From contig NC_039362.1 in NCBI RefSeq assembly GCF_003573695.1, forward strand, positions 14,156,063 to 14,220,062: 64,000 nucleotides of DNA, read 5' to 3'. Below the pieces are notes generated by a model that ran no database searches, had not been told where the DNA came from, and worked only from the letters and a program-made list of their open reading frames with translations. A program made the translations under genes and the position numbers. The stretch comes from Papaver somniferum (lineage: Eukaryota > Streptophyta > Magnoliopsida > Ranunculales > Papaveraceae). Of the stretch, positions 10,756 to 24,318 are shown piece after piece; within the stretch, counting starts at the first letter, position 1; every line of letters starts with the position of its first letter.

Positions 10756-13700
10756 AAATATTTCTATCATGCACAAGTTTCATTTTTTTCTTATACTCTT
10801 TAGCACTATCGTATGCATCTCTACGAATCTCTTCCAACTCATTGAGCTGGAGTTTCTATGGGATCCTGCCTTGTCAAGTGAAAAGTTTAGCTGCTTAACA
10901 TCCCAATATGCTTTATGTTCTAACTCAACAGGTAAGTGACATGCCTTTCCATACACAAGTCGATAAGGTGACATTTCAGTGGGGGTCTTAAATGCATTAC
11001 GGTAAGCCCATAAGGCATCAGTAAGCCTAGACGACCAGTCTTTCCGATTAGGATTAACTGTTTTCTCTAATATACGCTTTATCTCCCTATTGGAAACCTC
11101 TACCTGGCAACTAGTTTGTGGATGATACGGGGTAGATACCTTATGTGTAATACCATATTTCTTCATCAAAAGCCTAAAAGGTCCATTACAAATGTGTGAC
11201 CCTCCATCACTAATTATAGCACGCGATTTACCAAAACGTGTAAGTATATTATCTTTCAAGAACTCAGTCGCAACCCTATGGTCATTGGTTTTACACGCAG
11301 CCGCCTCAATCCACTTCGAGACATAGTCTACAGCGACAAGGATGTATAAGTTACCAAAAGAATTAGGAAACGGACCCATAAAGTAATACCCCACACATTA
11401 AAGACCTCAACAACTAAAATAGGGTTCAAGGGCATCATGTTCCTACGGGAAATGGTTCCTAATTTCTGACAACGTTCACAAGTAACACAGTAACTGTCGG
11501 AGTCTTTAAATAACGAAGGCCAATAGAATCCACACTGCAATATCTTAGCAACGGTCTTCTTAGCACTAAAGTGACTCCCACAAGCATGATCATGACAAAA
11601 GGAAATAATAATGGACTGGTCACTCTCAGGTATACATCTCCTAATAATCTGGTCTGGACAATACTTAAACAAATAAGGATCATCCCAAAAGAAGTGCTTA
11701 ACCTCGGCTAAAAACCTAGAAAGATCATGTTTACCCCAATGTTGGGCCATTCGACCAGTAACAAGATAGTTCACTATATTCGCATACCAAGGTAATCGGG
11801 TAACAAAGAACAGTTGTTCATCAGGAAAGCTATCCCTTATAGGAAGGGAATCATCAGGGGAATCAACAACTAGCCTAGACAAGTGGTCTGCTACTACATT
11901 TTCTGCACCCTTTTTGTCTCTAATGTCTGGAGAAAACTTCTGCAACAAAAGGATCCACCTAATCAATCTAGGTTTCGTATCCTTCTTAGACAAAAGATAT
12001 TTCAAAGCAGCATGATCAGTATATATTACAACCTTAGAACCTAATAGATAGGGTCTAAACTAGTCTAAGGCAAACACAATGGCCAACAGTTCCTTCTCTG
12101 TAGTGGTATAGTTCAACTGGGCATCATTCAGATTTTTGCTAGCATAGTAAATCACATGAAGTAATTTGTTTTCTCGCTGACCTAGAACAACACCGATAGC
12201 ATAATATGAAGCATTGCACATGATCTCAAAGGGTAGGTTCCAGTTAGGTGTCTGGACTATGGGGGCGGTAATGAGTAAAGTCTTAAGCTTCTCAAAAGCC
12301 TCTAAACAAGCATCATCAAAGACAAACTTAACATCTTTTTCAAGCAAATTGTAAAGAGGTCTAGAAATCAAGCTAAAATCCTTAATGAATCGACGATAAA
12401 AACCAGCATTCCCTAATAATGACCTAATATCTCTTACGGTCTTTGGGACCTGTAAAGTCTTAATAAGGTCAACTTTGGATTTATCTACCTTTATACCCTT
12501 AGAAGATACGATATGCCCTAGAACAATTCCTGAACGAACCATGAAATGACATTTCTCCCAATTAAGCACTAGATTCTTTTCCTTACACCTAGTCAACACT
12601 AATGACAAATGATGCAAGCACTCATCGAAAGACGGACCAAACACTAAAAAATCATCCATAAAGACCTCTAAGAACCGTTCTACCATGTCAGAAAATATGC
12701 TCATCATACAACGCTGAAAAGTGCAGGGGCATTACATAGCCCGAAAGGCATGCGTCTATACGCAAAGGTACCAAAGGGACAGGTAAAAGTGGTTTTCTCT
12801 TGGTCTTCTGGGGCAATAACGATCTGATTATAACCATAGTAGCCATCTAAAAAGCAATAGTGACTATGACCTGATAATCGCTCTAGCATTTGATCGATGA
12901 AGGGAAGGGAAAAGTGATCCTTCCTAGTGACCTTGTTCAACTTCCTATAGTCAATATAAACACGCCAACCCGTGGTCACTCGGGTTGGGATTAACTCATT
13001 GTTATCATTCTGGACTACAGTAATACCGGATTTCTTGGGAACAACCTGAACGGGGCTGACCCACTTACTATCTGAAATGGGGTGGATAATGCCTGCATCT
13101 AACAACTTAAGAACCTCGGTTCGAACTACTTCTTTCATATTAGGGTTCAGTCTACGTTGCATCTCCCTGGAATGTTTGGTGTCACTCTCTAAATAGATAT
13201 GATGCGTACAAACAGTGGGACTTATACCTTTAATGTCAGCTATGGTCCATCCTAAAGCTTCCTTGTTGTTTTGAAGGACGGTTACTAGCCTACTTTCCTG
13301 ATCACTATCCAAGTCGGATGTTACAATCACAGGTAAAGTTTCAGATGGGCCTAAAAACACATATTTCAATGTATCTGGTAGTTGTTTAAGGTCCAACTTA
13401 GGAGGCTCTTCTAACGAAGGAACTAGGGTAGACTTAGAAACTGGTAGTTTTTCGAACTTAGGTTTTCATCCATTATTAGTGTCTAACAAAGGGGTTGAAT
13501 CTAACAAAGCATTCACCTCATTAATAACATTATCGTCATCAAAATCAATCCCAAAGTGAGCTAGGCATTTCTCTAATGGATCTTCTAACAAAGTGTTTGG
13601 TAATGACTCCTCGACTAATGTTCCTATCATGTTCACCTCTTCTATGTTCGAGTCATCTAGTTCAAAGGGTAGCCTACTAATATTAAAAATGTTCAGCTCA

Positions 13701-15434
13701 ATAGTCATATTACCAAAAGACAAATTCGACAGTTGATGATCGCATTAGATGTAGCTAAAAACGGGCGACCTAAAATTACTGGTATTTGGTTCTCTGGGCC
13801 AGGGACAGGTTGGGTATCTAGGATAACAAAATCCACTGGATATATAAAGTCGACCTCAATAAGAACATCCTCGATAACACCGCGAGGAATTTTAACAGAC
13901 CTATCAGCTAACTGGAGTGTTATCTGGGTAGGTTTCATCTCACCAAGTCCTAGCTTAAGGTACACATGGTATGGGAGTAAGTTCACACTGGCTACTAAGT
14001 CAAGCAAAGCTTTCTCAACACGGTATTTACCTATTGTGCAAGAAATGGTAGGGGACCCTGGGTTTTTATACTTAGGAGTAGTGGTATTCTGAATAATGGA
14101 ACTCACGTGACTAGCTAGAAAGGCTTTCTTCTGGACACTAAGCTTTCGATTTCGCGTACACATATCCTTAAGGAACTTAGCATAAGCGGTAATCTGCTTA
14201 ATTGCATCTAACAATGGAAAGTTGATAGTTACCTGCTTAAAAACCTCCAATATATCATTAAAGGTGGACTCCCTCTTATTTGGAACTAGAAGCTGTAGGA
14301 ATGGGGCTCTAGGAACAAAGCCGGGCTCAATATGACCCTCATTGTTCTCTTTAGAGACTCTATCAGTCTCCTCGATTTCTGTTCAGAAGGTTGAACTACA
14401 ACATGTTCACTATCAGGCATGGCAACCTTGTTGTCTATCACTCTACCACTCCTAAGGGATTTAATAGCATTAACATGATCTGATGATCTTTCACCTATTT
14501 CATTAATTTCTCTTGGGTTGGGTTGAGTTTGACTAGGAAACTTACCTATTTTTCTTAAAGACTCATTATCTGACTAGCCTGGGTTTTCAGCTCGGAAATA
14601 GCCTGAGAGTTAGCCAGACCTATTCTCTTATTTTCTTCTAAACCTTGAGCAACAGATTGCTGAAACTGCACAGTGTTACGAGTTCACAAAGCAAGAGACT
14701 CTTCTAAACTCATAATCTTTTTATCTGAAGGGTTCTGAAACTGTGCCTGAGCTGAAGGATTCTTAGTATAGCCAAATCCTGGGGGAACCTGAGCGTTACT
14801 AGAGTGACCTTGATTCTGGCCCTTAGACCAAGAAAGGTTTGGATGGTTTCTCCAGCTAGGGTTATAGGTTTCTGAATATGGGTCAAACTTCTGACGGTTA
14901 TCAAATCTAGTATTGTTATAAAGGGCATTGGCTTGCTCTTCAACAGTATGGCCTTCCCAAAAAGGCACTATTCTACTACTACTACCACTATAATGACCTA
15001 ATTCTAAGGCTTCTAACCTTTTGGCTATGGCTGCTATTTTAGCATCTAACTCATAAGATCCTTCTACCCTATTGACATTTCCTCTACTTAGAAGAATTTT
15101 TTTCTGGGGTTCTTTATTATTTTCCTATTGTTGGGTCTTATCGGCGATTTCATTCAAAAATGTCATCGCTTCATCAACAATTTTATTCTCAAACCCACAT
15201 GTGCATAAGGACTCAACCATGGTTGTTGTTGAATAATCTAAATCCTCGTAAAGGATCTGAACTAACCTAACCTTCTCTAAACCATGATGAGGACATTGAG
15301 CTATTAAATTATTTAACCTTTATAAATACCTATATAAAGATTATCCCTCTTGTTGAGAAAAGGTACATATTTGTGTCCTAATAGACGATGCTTTGTGCCT
15401 TGGGAAAACTTTTGTAAAAATGAAGATGTAAGTT
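10756..15434 (-). pseudogene. Athila-type pol and 3' part of gag (element 2), multiply broken
   Basis: Minus strand, read right to left: gag C-terminal part with NPSWRNHPNLSWSKG (about 15434-14684), aspartic protease with LPYHVYLKLGLGEM (14250-13705), RT with FMDD at 12659-12651, RNase H, an integrase HHCC zinc region ([11 protein letters not shown]) and integrase core with [10 protein letters not shown] and [12 protein letters not shown]. Breaks: TGA at 13466-13468, TAG at 12060-12062, a small deletion near 13730, one-base losses near 12722, 11385 and 10840. The loss near 11385 removes the first integrase catalytic Asp codon. The 5' part of gag lies beyond a copia insertion at 23809-24318. 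The 3' end and 3' LTR are missing. Confidence 0.9.
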
Positions 15435-17769
15435 TGAAAAAGTGGGGGTACAACAACCACACCCAATATTTCGCTTAGCAATCTGTATGGACAAACTCCA
15501 ATATACTTTCTAGAAAATCAACTAGACAGTCAGACTCAATCTAGATAAAAAGTATATCAAAGAGTTTATATCTCAATCCCTCGATTTGATCTTTACTCAA
15601 GCAAATAGAAATTTGCGAGTCTTTATCAAAGAGAGATAACTTGGATGGTACCAAAGACCAATATCCAAGTGTCAATCAATTTAAATCAATAACCAAAAGA
15701 TCGGATATTCTAATTGTTGAACAACACACAACCTGTGATATTTCAAATATATAACAAAATATAATGCGGAAAAGAAATAACACAGACACCAGAATTTTGT
15801 TAACGAGGAAACCACAAATGCAGAAAAACCCCGGGACCTAGTCCAGATTGAACATACACTGTATTAACCGCTACAGACACTAGCCTACTCCAAACTAACT
15901 TCAGTCTGGACTGTATTTGAACCCCAATCAATCTCACATTGATCCAAGGTACAGTTATGCTCCTACGCCTCTGATCCCAGCAGGATGCTACGTACTTGAT
16001 TCCCTTAGCTGATCCCACCCACAACTAAGAGTTGCTACGACCCAAAGTTGAAGACTTTAATAAACAAATCTGTATCACACAGAAAAGTCTATGGTAATAG
16101 ATAAATCTGTCTCCCACGAATATACCTACGAGTTTTGTTCCGTCTTTTGATAAATCAAGGTGAACATGAACCAATTGATAAACCGGACTTATATTCCCAA
16201 AGAACAGCCTAGTATTATCAATCACCCCACAACAATCCTAACCGACGCAGCGAAAAAAAATATTTTGGAATCACAAACGATGAGACGAAGTGTTTGTGAT
16301 TACTTTTCTATCTTGCCTTTCGGAGATATAAATCTCGAGCCAATTATTATAATCGTACTCGTAATAATAGAAGATGCAAGATCAGATCACACAACTTCAA
16401 GAAAAGTAGTATCGGTCTGGCTTCACAATCCCAATGAAGTCTTTAAGTCATTAACCTGGTTTAGAATAAGAAACCAAAGGTTAAAGGAGAATCGAATCTA
16501 GCTATGCAACTAGTATCACACGTAAGGTGTGGGGATTAGGTTTCCCAGTTGCTAGAGTTCTCCCTTATATAGTCTTTCAAATCAGGGTTTGCAATCAATG
16601 TTAGCTTGGTAACAAAGCATTCAATATTCACCTTTAGATGAAAACCTGATTAGATTCAAGCTAATATTTCTCAATCGTTGGATCGAAAACTTAGCTTGTT
16701 ACACACAAATGAAATATCCAATTTTGGGTTTACGAACCGTTCCCAAACATTAACATTTGTTGGTTCAACAATATTTAACCAAATGGTTAGCCATATGATC
16801 ACTTTCATATCCACCATATTCTTATTCACCATAACTAGTTCAAATGACTCAAATGAACTAGTTAGAGAGTTGTTCAATTGCTTAGATCTTATGTAACTAC
16901 ACAAGACACAATCGAAGCAAAAACGGTTTGATTCACTCGAACCGATTCATGAACTTTATAGCCACGGTTTGCAAAAGTATTCCTTATTTTATATAAGCAT
17001 GAGTTCAAGAACAACCGGTTTTGGATATAACCTGCTCAAGTTCGCGGACTTAAGCTCACGGAAGGATTTCGCAAACTCCAGCAGAAATTCTCGGGTCGAG
17101 AATTTCCGCCAGTTCGCGGACTTGGCTCACGCCACATTCCGTTTCTCTTGATAAAAAAAGTTCGCAAACTTTGTTTCAAGGAATAAGGACTTATACATAT
17201 ATGTGTTTCCACAACAATGCTTATATCCTACCAATGGTTACGTAATCTAGACTCTCATTTCAATCATTGAAACATTCTCAGAGGACGTTATATAGCCGTT
17301 ATTCACAGACCATTTTTCGTCAGAGCAATTTTCAAAGTGATTGAAACATAACATGACATTCGTCACTAGGTAAAGATGAATTTGGCTAAAGCGAAAGCTT
17401 ACCAACACATATTTCGATAAATAGATAGGCGAGTTAAACTCGGCTCAAAATAGCAAATATGTATAATGAAAGTCTATACATCAGCACGACTTTTGTCTCA
17501 AGAGTAGGAGATAGATTAGATATACTTTCGAGTGACAGATAAGTTCAAGCTCCACATACCTTTTAGTCGATGAAGATCCACCAGTTCCTTTAGTAGTACT
17601 TCGTCTTGTATGATGATTGCCATGGAGTCTTGAGCTCTACACTTTTTATCCTAGCCCGAGACCTATAGATATGTAGGCTAGAAATCAAGACTTATAGTTT
17701 GATCACTAACATTGACAAACATGCTTGAGATAGCAACGCATGCGAGTTCGACCAAGCAATGCTCTAACA
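15435..17769 (-). repeat. 3' LTR of copia 1
   Basis: Minus-strand ends TGTTAGAGC...TTTTTCA. Bordered on the inside by the PPT at 17770. Differs from its partner at 21473-23808 by scattered substitutions and small indels, a few percent by eye, so the insertion is not very recent. Confidence 0.9.
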
Positions 17770-17781
17770 ATCTCCCACTTT
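17770..17781 (-). other. Polypurine tract of copia 1
   Basis: AAAGTGGGAGAT on the minus strand immediately before the TGTTAGAGC start of the 3' LTR. Confidence 0.75.
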
Positions 17782-19914
17782 GTCAATTTTAGTGACAAAA
17801 CTATTAATACATATGGAATACAAAAAATAAATAAATTAACTTTTGTAGCTCCTATTCCACATGCCTAATCTTCAACATTACTCGAAATCTTCGTCACTTC
17901 CAAGTACTCCAATGATCCCAAAGGTTGTAAGTTTAGCATCATCGTTGTTGAAAATCCGTAGTTATAACAACGAGAAAACAAAAGTTCTCAATCATTGTTA
18001 TACAGTGTCATGGTATCATTACACAGCGTCAAAGTCCAATTGTATCACAACTTCAACAACAATACTATGGTGATATGTATTACTTCCCCTTAGCCAATAC
18101 TCCATCTCCCATGGAAACCTCACCCCCTTACATAATGATCCGAAAACCATATATATTTGTAGTGTGAACTACATATTAATTCTCCCCCTTTTTGTCAATA
18201 AAATTGGCAAAGGTACAAGAACGGGATCCTAATGAAATTTCCGAAAGAGACATTACTTGACCAAAATAAAGCAAAATTATATCATCTTATTAGATGCAAT
18301 CATAAAGCCGAAGGTAAATGCAATCATCAAGGAGTTTGTAAAGATACAAGATAACCCCTATAATATTCCACTGCCGCACTCCCCAGAAAGATTTAGCAAT
18401 TAAGCATAAGTTAAAAAGAACTCTCCCCCATAAAATGTCATTCCCGAAAGAACAACAAGAGTGACCTTAATTTCGAAAGAAAGGAAGGATTTCTTTTGGA
18501 CATAACAAATCACATACAAGTATGAATCCAAAATATTCAATTAAACTAACCACAAGAGAACCCATGATTAATTTAATCGAAAAGTGCTCAACATAAGTAA
18601 ACTTATGGAGACTTAAAATATACAATAAGATTAATCACAAGAGAACCCATAATTAATCTAATCGAAATACGCAATCAAACTAATCACAAAAGTAATCAAT
18701 TTAATTGGTCATGCTCGACATAAGAAAACTTACGGAGCAACAACTAAATAACCAAACAAGATGATTAATTTAGTTGAAAATGCTCGACATAAAGTACCTC
18801 ACGGAACAACAACATAGCTAATCATAAAAATAATCAACTTGGTCGTTCAATGCTCAACATAAGAAACTTTACGGAGCCTCACAGTAATACAAAAAATAGG
18901 GATCATGGAAGATCAATTACTGCGGAATACACAAGGATTCATTCTATTATTCATCATTATTCGTATAACGACATTCAATATACATAATCCTTGCAAACAA
19001 AAGATTTTAACCTATCTTCCATCAATAATTGACAATATAGGCTTAACTTTTGTATTTTTCAAAAGTCTATTCATTCTTTTATCAATACATGCATATCGAT
19101 ATATGAAAAACTTTACTTTTGACAAGATATGGGATAGTCATAGTTCACGGAGGTAAACACACAAATTACGATATTGCAATATATATAAAACCATAAAGAT
19201 TAATATTACAAAAATAATATTTGTCCTTTGAAGGTAGAATCAATCTTTTTCGCACGGATTTACACCAAGAGTGGTTACCAAAGGCGTATAAAAAGATTTT
19301 CTTAACAAAGAAGAACATACAAAGTCATTAAACACCATGCATCATAGTTCACATAAGATGATTGTGAACATTCAAGAATACCATAGCAATGCGTACTACT
19401 GCCTATTCTTGAACTTCCTTCTTTGTGATTCACCAACATCATTCTTGTAAAAGCTACAGATGAGTTTATAAGAGAATTATCCAAGAATCCAAGTGCCCGA
19501 GTCCAATAGAAGTAGAACATGTGTAACGAAGTGGAGAAAATTACTCAACAACAAGATACGGGACAAAGACCAACCACAACTCATTCAAATTTAGGATTTC
19601 TCATCACCATTCTGGTATGTGTACCATGTAGTCCAAACATCCCGATCTATTATTTTCAAACCTAAACATTTAAGAACCTTAAACACAGATCAAGTTAGGT
19701 AGAAATGAACGATAAGATAGGTACGTGGATCATTGTAAGTACTCTAGGAAAATAAAAGCACAAATATTGCTCAAGTTTATAGACATACATTTTTAGAAGA
19801 ATCCAATCGAATTCTACCGCCTTACCGAACATAATCTGTGTGCCCCAATTCTCGTGCTTCCCTCACTGTATACATAACAGGGCATTCCTTGGTGAGGATG
19901 CACTTACAACACAA
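17782..19914 (-). other. Non-coding interior of copia 1 with degenerate tandem repeats
   Basis: About 2.1 kb of AT-rich DNA where pol would be in a full element. No domain motifs. At 18530-18880 a 60-80 bp unit built around ACCACAAGAGAACCCATGAT and GCTCAACATAAG...TTACGGAG repeats about four or five times. The related element at 49110-52104 has one such unit at 49870-49960, so copy number differs between family members. Confidence 0.7.
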
Positions 19915-21408
19915 TCAAGTTGCGTTGGGGTGAACAATGTATTGCTCACCACAAGTGACCATTGGATTATCATGAAAGAGATCGCTTTTAAAACCTTTCA
20001 CATCCAATTCCATTTTTCCAAAAAACTTGTTAAGTTCCAACATCATGGATACTGCCTTCTCCATAGTCATGAAATTTTCTGGAAGATCATTCCTTTTCAC
20101 ACTCAAAGCATCATTGGATTTCTTTGGTACCCATTTCTGAGTGCGTCTAGGAACAACCGGAACCTTCTTCACATTACTCTCTTCAAGATTTCTCGGAAGA
20201 GAATTGGATTGACTATTCTTTTGCAAGTTAGTTTTTCTCCAATTGGGAGCATCGGATCTTGTCTTCGTCTTTACAAAGTTATTCTTTTGATAATCATTAA
20301 AATTGTGAAAAGACTTTGTATGACGTTTATAGGCAAATCTAGGATTATCACAGCACTGATTCCTTTGCCTAAAGGTTGGACGTTTACAACCCGTAATGTC
20401 AAGAGTGTTAGCCTTAACATATGATCCCGGTTTACTAACTTCTTTTGACACCCAAACAAGAATATGATGAAGTTTTTCATTTCTTATATGAAAACGACAT
20501 CTCCTTTCCAGGTGACCTTTGTTTCCACAATAATGACAAATATAAGGAACGTTCTTACCCGGATTCATGTGTGCTGGTTTTGGAGGTTGATATACTTTGC
20601 TCTTTTGAACCTTAACTGCCGGTGAAGGTACTTCACTTTTGCCATCAGTGGAAACCTTTTGTTGAGAAGAATCACTAGCCTTGACAAATTTGACCTCTTT
20701 CTTAATACTTGGAGCATCTATTCCCTTATATCCCAATCCTCGTGTATCACGATGATTTTTACTTGCTCCTAGCATAGTGGTTAATTTGCTTGAACTAGTA
20801 TTGAACTTTTTCAAGTCATCTTCCAACATCTTGATTTTATCAAGAACATCAGCTAAATTAGCCTCAAGGCGTTTTTCTCGAGCGAGATAAGCGCTTTCTC
20901 TGTCATCAAAACTTGTTTGCTGAGAGTTAAACCTTGCTTCAGATTCTGCAAGTTTCTCTTCCAACAAAAAGTATTTTTGATAAAGATTATCACATTCAAG
21001 TGACTTCATACATAGGTTTTCCTCAGAATCCTTGAGGATCGATTCGTTAGAACGATTCGAAACATAAACACTTGCGTAACATCTTCTCAATTTCTTGTTT
21101 TCACGATAGAGAGGAGTCAGAAGAGGAGTGACATGAGAAGTTGTCATCTTCTTCTTTTCTAACGAATTCAAAACCTTCACATACTCATAGACTTCCTCAT
21201 CAACATCTCTATCAATATACGAATCACCTTCATCAGAAAGTTCATCCAACTGTTCTTCTAGGTGTATTTCTCAGACTTCAACAGGTTTTACATTAGGAGA
21301 ATGCTTAGATACTGACCTAGATGTAATAGTCCTCTCAGGTGAATCCAAGCTTTGAAAATCATCTGGTAATTTATGAACATGTACGTTATTAGAGATAGAC
21401 TCGTCCAT
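19915..21408 (-). pseudogene. Gag-like frame of pol-less copia 1
   Basis: Frame opens at ATG 21406-21408 and runs to the stop at 19915, with one in-frame TGA at 21272-21274; from 21249 it is open for 444 residues. Counting from there, residues 86-150 look coiled-coil, a LTTMLGASKNHRDTRGLGYK stretch follows near 156, then a CCHC knuckle (C238, C241, H246, C251) and a basic C-terminus rich in Lys, Asn and Gln. This fits the C-terminal half of SIRE/Maximus-type gag; the N-terminal capsid part is missing although the region upstream of the ATG matches the leader of copia 2 (37560-37625). It would make an RNA-binding protein without capsid assembly domain. Confidence 0.75.
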
Positions 21409-21458
21409 AATCAGATCGCTACAAACACAGACTTATGAGGTCTTAAACGTGTTTGCCT

Positions 21459-21470
21459 GCTCTGATACCA
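21459..21470 (-). other. Primer binding site, initiator-Met tRNA type (copia 1)
   Basis: TGGTATCAGAGC on the minus strand, the standard plant copia PBS, two bases inside the LTR. Confidence 0.9.
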
Positions 21471-21472
21471 AT

Positions 21473-23808
21473 TGAAAAAGTGGGGGTACAACAACCACAC
21501 CCAATATTTCGCTTAGCAATCTGTATGGAAAAACTACAATATACTTTCTATAGAATCAACTAGACAGTCAGACTCAGTCTAGATAAAAAGTATATCAAAG
21601 AGTTTATATCTCAATCTCTCGATTTGATCTTTACTCAAGCAAATAGAAATCTGCGAGTCTTTATCAAAGAGAGATAACTTGGATGGTACCAAAAACCAAT
21701 ATCCAAGTGTCAATCAATTTAAACCAACAACCAAAAGGTCGGATATTCGAATTGATTGAACAACGCACAACCTGTGATATTTCAATTATATAACAAAATA
21801 TAAGCGGAAAAGAAATAACACAGATACCAGAATTTTGTTAACGAGAAAACCGCAAATGCAGAAAAACCCTGGGACCTAGTCCAGATTGAACATACATTAT
21901 ATTAAGCCGCTACAGACACAGGCCTACTCCAAACTAACTTCGATCTGGACTGTAGTTGAACCCCAATCAATCTCACACTGATCCAAGGTATAGTTATGCT
22001 CACACGCCTCTGATCCCAGCAAGATGCTACGTACTTGATTCCCTTAGCTGATCCCACCCACAACTAAGAGTTGCTAAGACCCAAAGTCGAAGACTTTAAT
22101 AAACAAATCTGTATCACACAGAAAAGTCTATGGTAATAGATAAATCCGTCTCCCACGAATATACCTACGAGTTTTGTTCCGTCTTTTGATAAATCAAGGT
22201 GAACATGAACCAATTGATAAACCAGACTTATATTCCCGAAGAACAGCCTAGTATTATCAATCACCTCACAATAATCCTAATCGATGCAGCGAAAAAGATA
22301 TTGTGGGATCACAAACGATGAGACGAAGTGTTTGTGATTACTTTTCTATCTTGCCTATCAGAGATATAAATCTCGAGCCAATTATTACAATCGTACTCGT
22401 AACGATAAAAGATGCAATATCAGATCACACAACTACAAGAAAAGTAGTATCGGTCTGGCTTCACAATACCAATGAAGTCTTTAAGTCGTTAACCTGGTTT
22501 AGAAGAAGAAACCAAAGGTCAAAGGAGAATCAACTCTAGCTATGAAACTAGTATCACGTAAGGTGTGGGGATTAGGTTTCCTAGTTGCTAGAGTCCTCTC
22601 TTATATAGTCTTTCAAATCATGGTTTGTAATCAATGTTAGCTTGGTAACAGAGCATTCAATATTCACCGTTAGATGAAAATCTGATTAGATTCAAGCTAA
22701 TATTTCTCAACCGTTGGATCTAAAACTTAGCTTGTTACACACAAATGAAATATCCAATTTTGGGTTTACCAAACATTCCCAAACATTCACATTTGTTGGT
22801 TCAACAATAGTTAACCAAATGGTTAGCCATATGATCACTTTCATATCCACCATATTCGTCTTCACCATAACTAGTTCAAATGACTCAAATGAACTAGTTA
22901 GAGGGTTGTTCAATTGCTTAGATCTTATGTAACTACACAAGACACAATCGAAGCAAAAACGATTTGATTCACTCGAATCGGTTCATGAACTTTATAGGCA
23001 CGGTATGCAAAAGCATTCCTTAGTTTATATAAACATGAGTTCAAGAACAACCGGTTTTATATATAACCTGCTCAAGTTCGCGAACTTAAGCTCACGGAAG
23101 GAGTTCACAAACTCCAGGAAATTCTCGGGTCGAGAACTTCCGCCAGTTCGCGGACTTGGCTCACGCCACATTCTGTTTCTCTTGATCAACAAAGTTCGCA
23201 AACTTTGGTTCAAAGAATAAGGACTTCTACATATATGTGTTTCCACAATGATGCTTATATCCTACCAATGGTTATGTAATCAAAACTCTCATTTCAATCA
23301 TTGAAACATTCTCAGAGGACGTTATATAGCCGTTATTCACATACTATTTTTCGTCAGAGCAATTTTCAAAGTGATTGAAACATAACATTACATTCGTCAC
23401 TAGGTAAAGATGAATTTGGCTAAAGCGAAATCTTAACAACACATATTTCGAGAAATAGATAGGCGAGTTAAACTCGGCTCGAAATAGCAAATGTGTATAA
23501 TGAAAGTCTATACATCAACACGATTTTTGTCTCAAGAGTAGGAGATAGAATAGATAGACTTTTGAGTGACAGATATGTTCAAGTCTCCTTATACCTTTTA
23601 GTCGATGAAGATCTACCAGTTCCTTGAGTAGTCCTTCGTCTTGTATGATGATTGCCATGAAGTCTTGAGCTCAACTACACTTTCTATCCTAGTCCGAGAC
23701 CTTTAGCTATGTAGGCTAGAAATCAAGACTTATAGTTTTGATCACCAACATTGACAAACATGCTTGAGATAGCAACGCATGCGAGTTCGACCGAGCAATG
23801 CTCTAACA
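21473..23808 (-). repeat. 5' LTR of copia 1
   Basis: Partner of 15435-17769. Holds, in minus orientation, the U3 motifs TCCAACGGTTGA (near 22711) and TCTAACGGTGAA (near 22670), a TATATAAGAG-like TATA element near 22600, and a TTCGCGGACTT-type short repeat cassette around 23080-23160. Confidence 0.9.
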
Positions 23809-24318
23809 AAGTTGTTCATAAGTTTCAATTGACTTAGAAGGAAAACTATACAGCCAAGAGTTGGCTTTATCTTTTAAGAAAAAAAGGAATAACCTAAGTT
23901 TCAAAGCATTATCATCTAGGTTTTTAATTTTCAGAGTACTACAGATTTCCTCGAATTCCCTAACATGAAAATAGGGGTTCTCATTCTCTTTTCCTAAAAA
24001 GATTGGGAGCATCTGTAAAGTCCTAGGTTTCAGTTCATAATTTGCCTCGGTTTCAGCTAACTTGATACAAGACGGACGAGAGGTCCTAGTTGGGTTTAAC
24101 AAAGCTTTCAAAGTTGCCATTTCTGGCACTACCAAAGGACTAGGAGTACTTTCTTCACTAATTGTCAAGTTTTCAAAGATGAAATTTCCAAATACAGGGC
24201 TCTCAAAAGAAGATTCTTCGAGCTCCCCGCCTTCACAAGAAGAACTACTAGGTTTGTCACTAATCAAATAACCTAGTGAGTTTCTTTTCCAAGCCCGTTC
24301 TCTAATGACCTCGGGCAT
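23809..24318 (-). pseudogene. Athila 2 gag, N-terminal part
   Basis: ATG at 24316-24318; about 170 residues with the same gag core as Athila 1 (NENPYFHVREFEEIC and LKLRLFLFFLKDKANSWLY). The frame ends at the copia 1 insertion after SIETYEQL, and matching gag continues at 15434 on the far side, proving the nesting. Confidence 0.9.

Larger units (their letters stand above)
15435..23808 (-). mobile_element. Pol-less Ty1/copia element (copia 1), complete with target duplication
   Basis: Two LTRs of the same family (15435-17769, 2335 bp; 21473-23808, 2336 bp) flank 3.7 kb. AAGTT occurs just outside both ends (15430-15434 and 23809-23813), a five-base target duplication, and the Athila 2 gag frame resumes on either side. 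PBS (initiator Met tRNA type) sits beside the right LTR and a PPT beside the left, so the element reads on the minus strand. The interior holds only a gag-like frame and AT-rich DNA; no protease, integrase, RT or RNase H motif was found. Non-autonomous derivative, probably of the SIRE/Maximus type judging from the gag. Confidence 0.9.

Noticed and set aside
16025..16501. Short conserved frames repeated in copia LTRs (also 22064-22539, 42420-42608, 53846-54106)
   Set aside because: They recur because the LTR recurs; frames are not kept across copies and no domain is visible.
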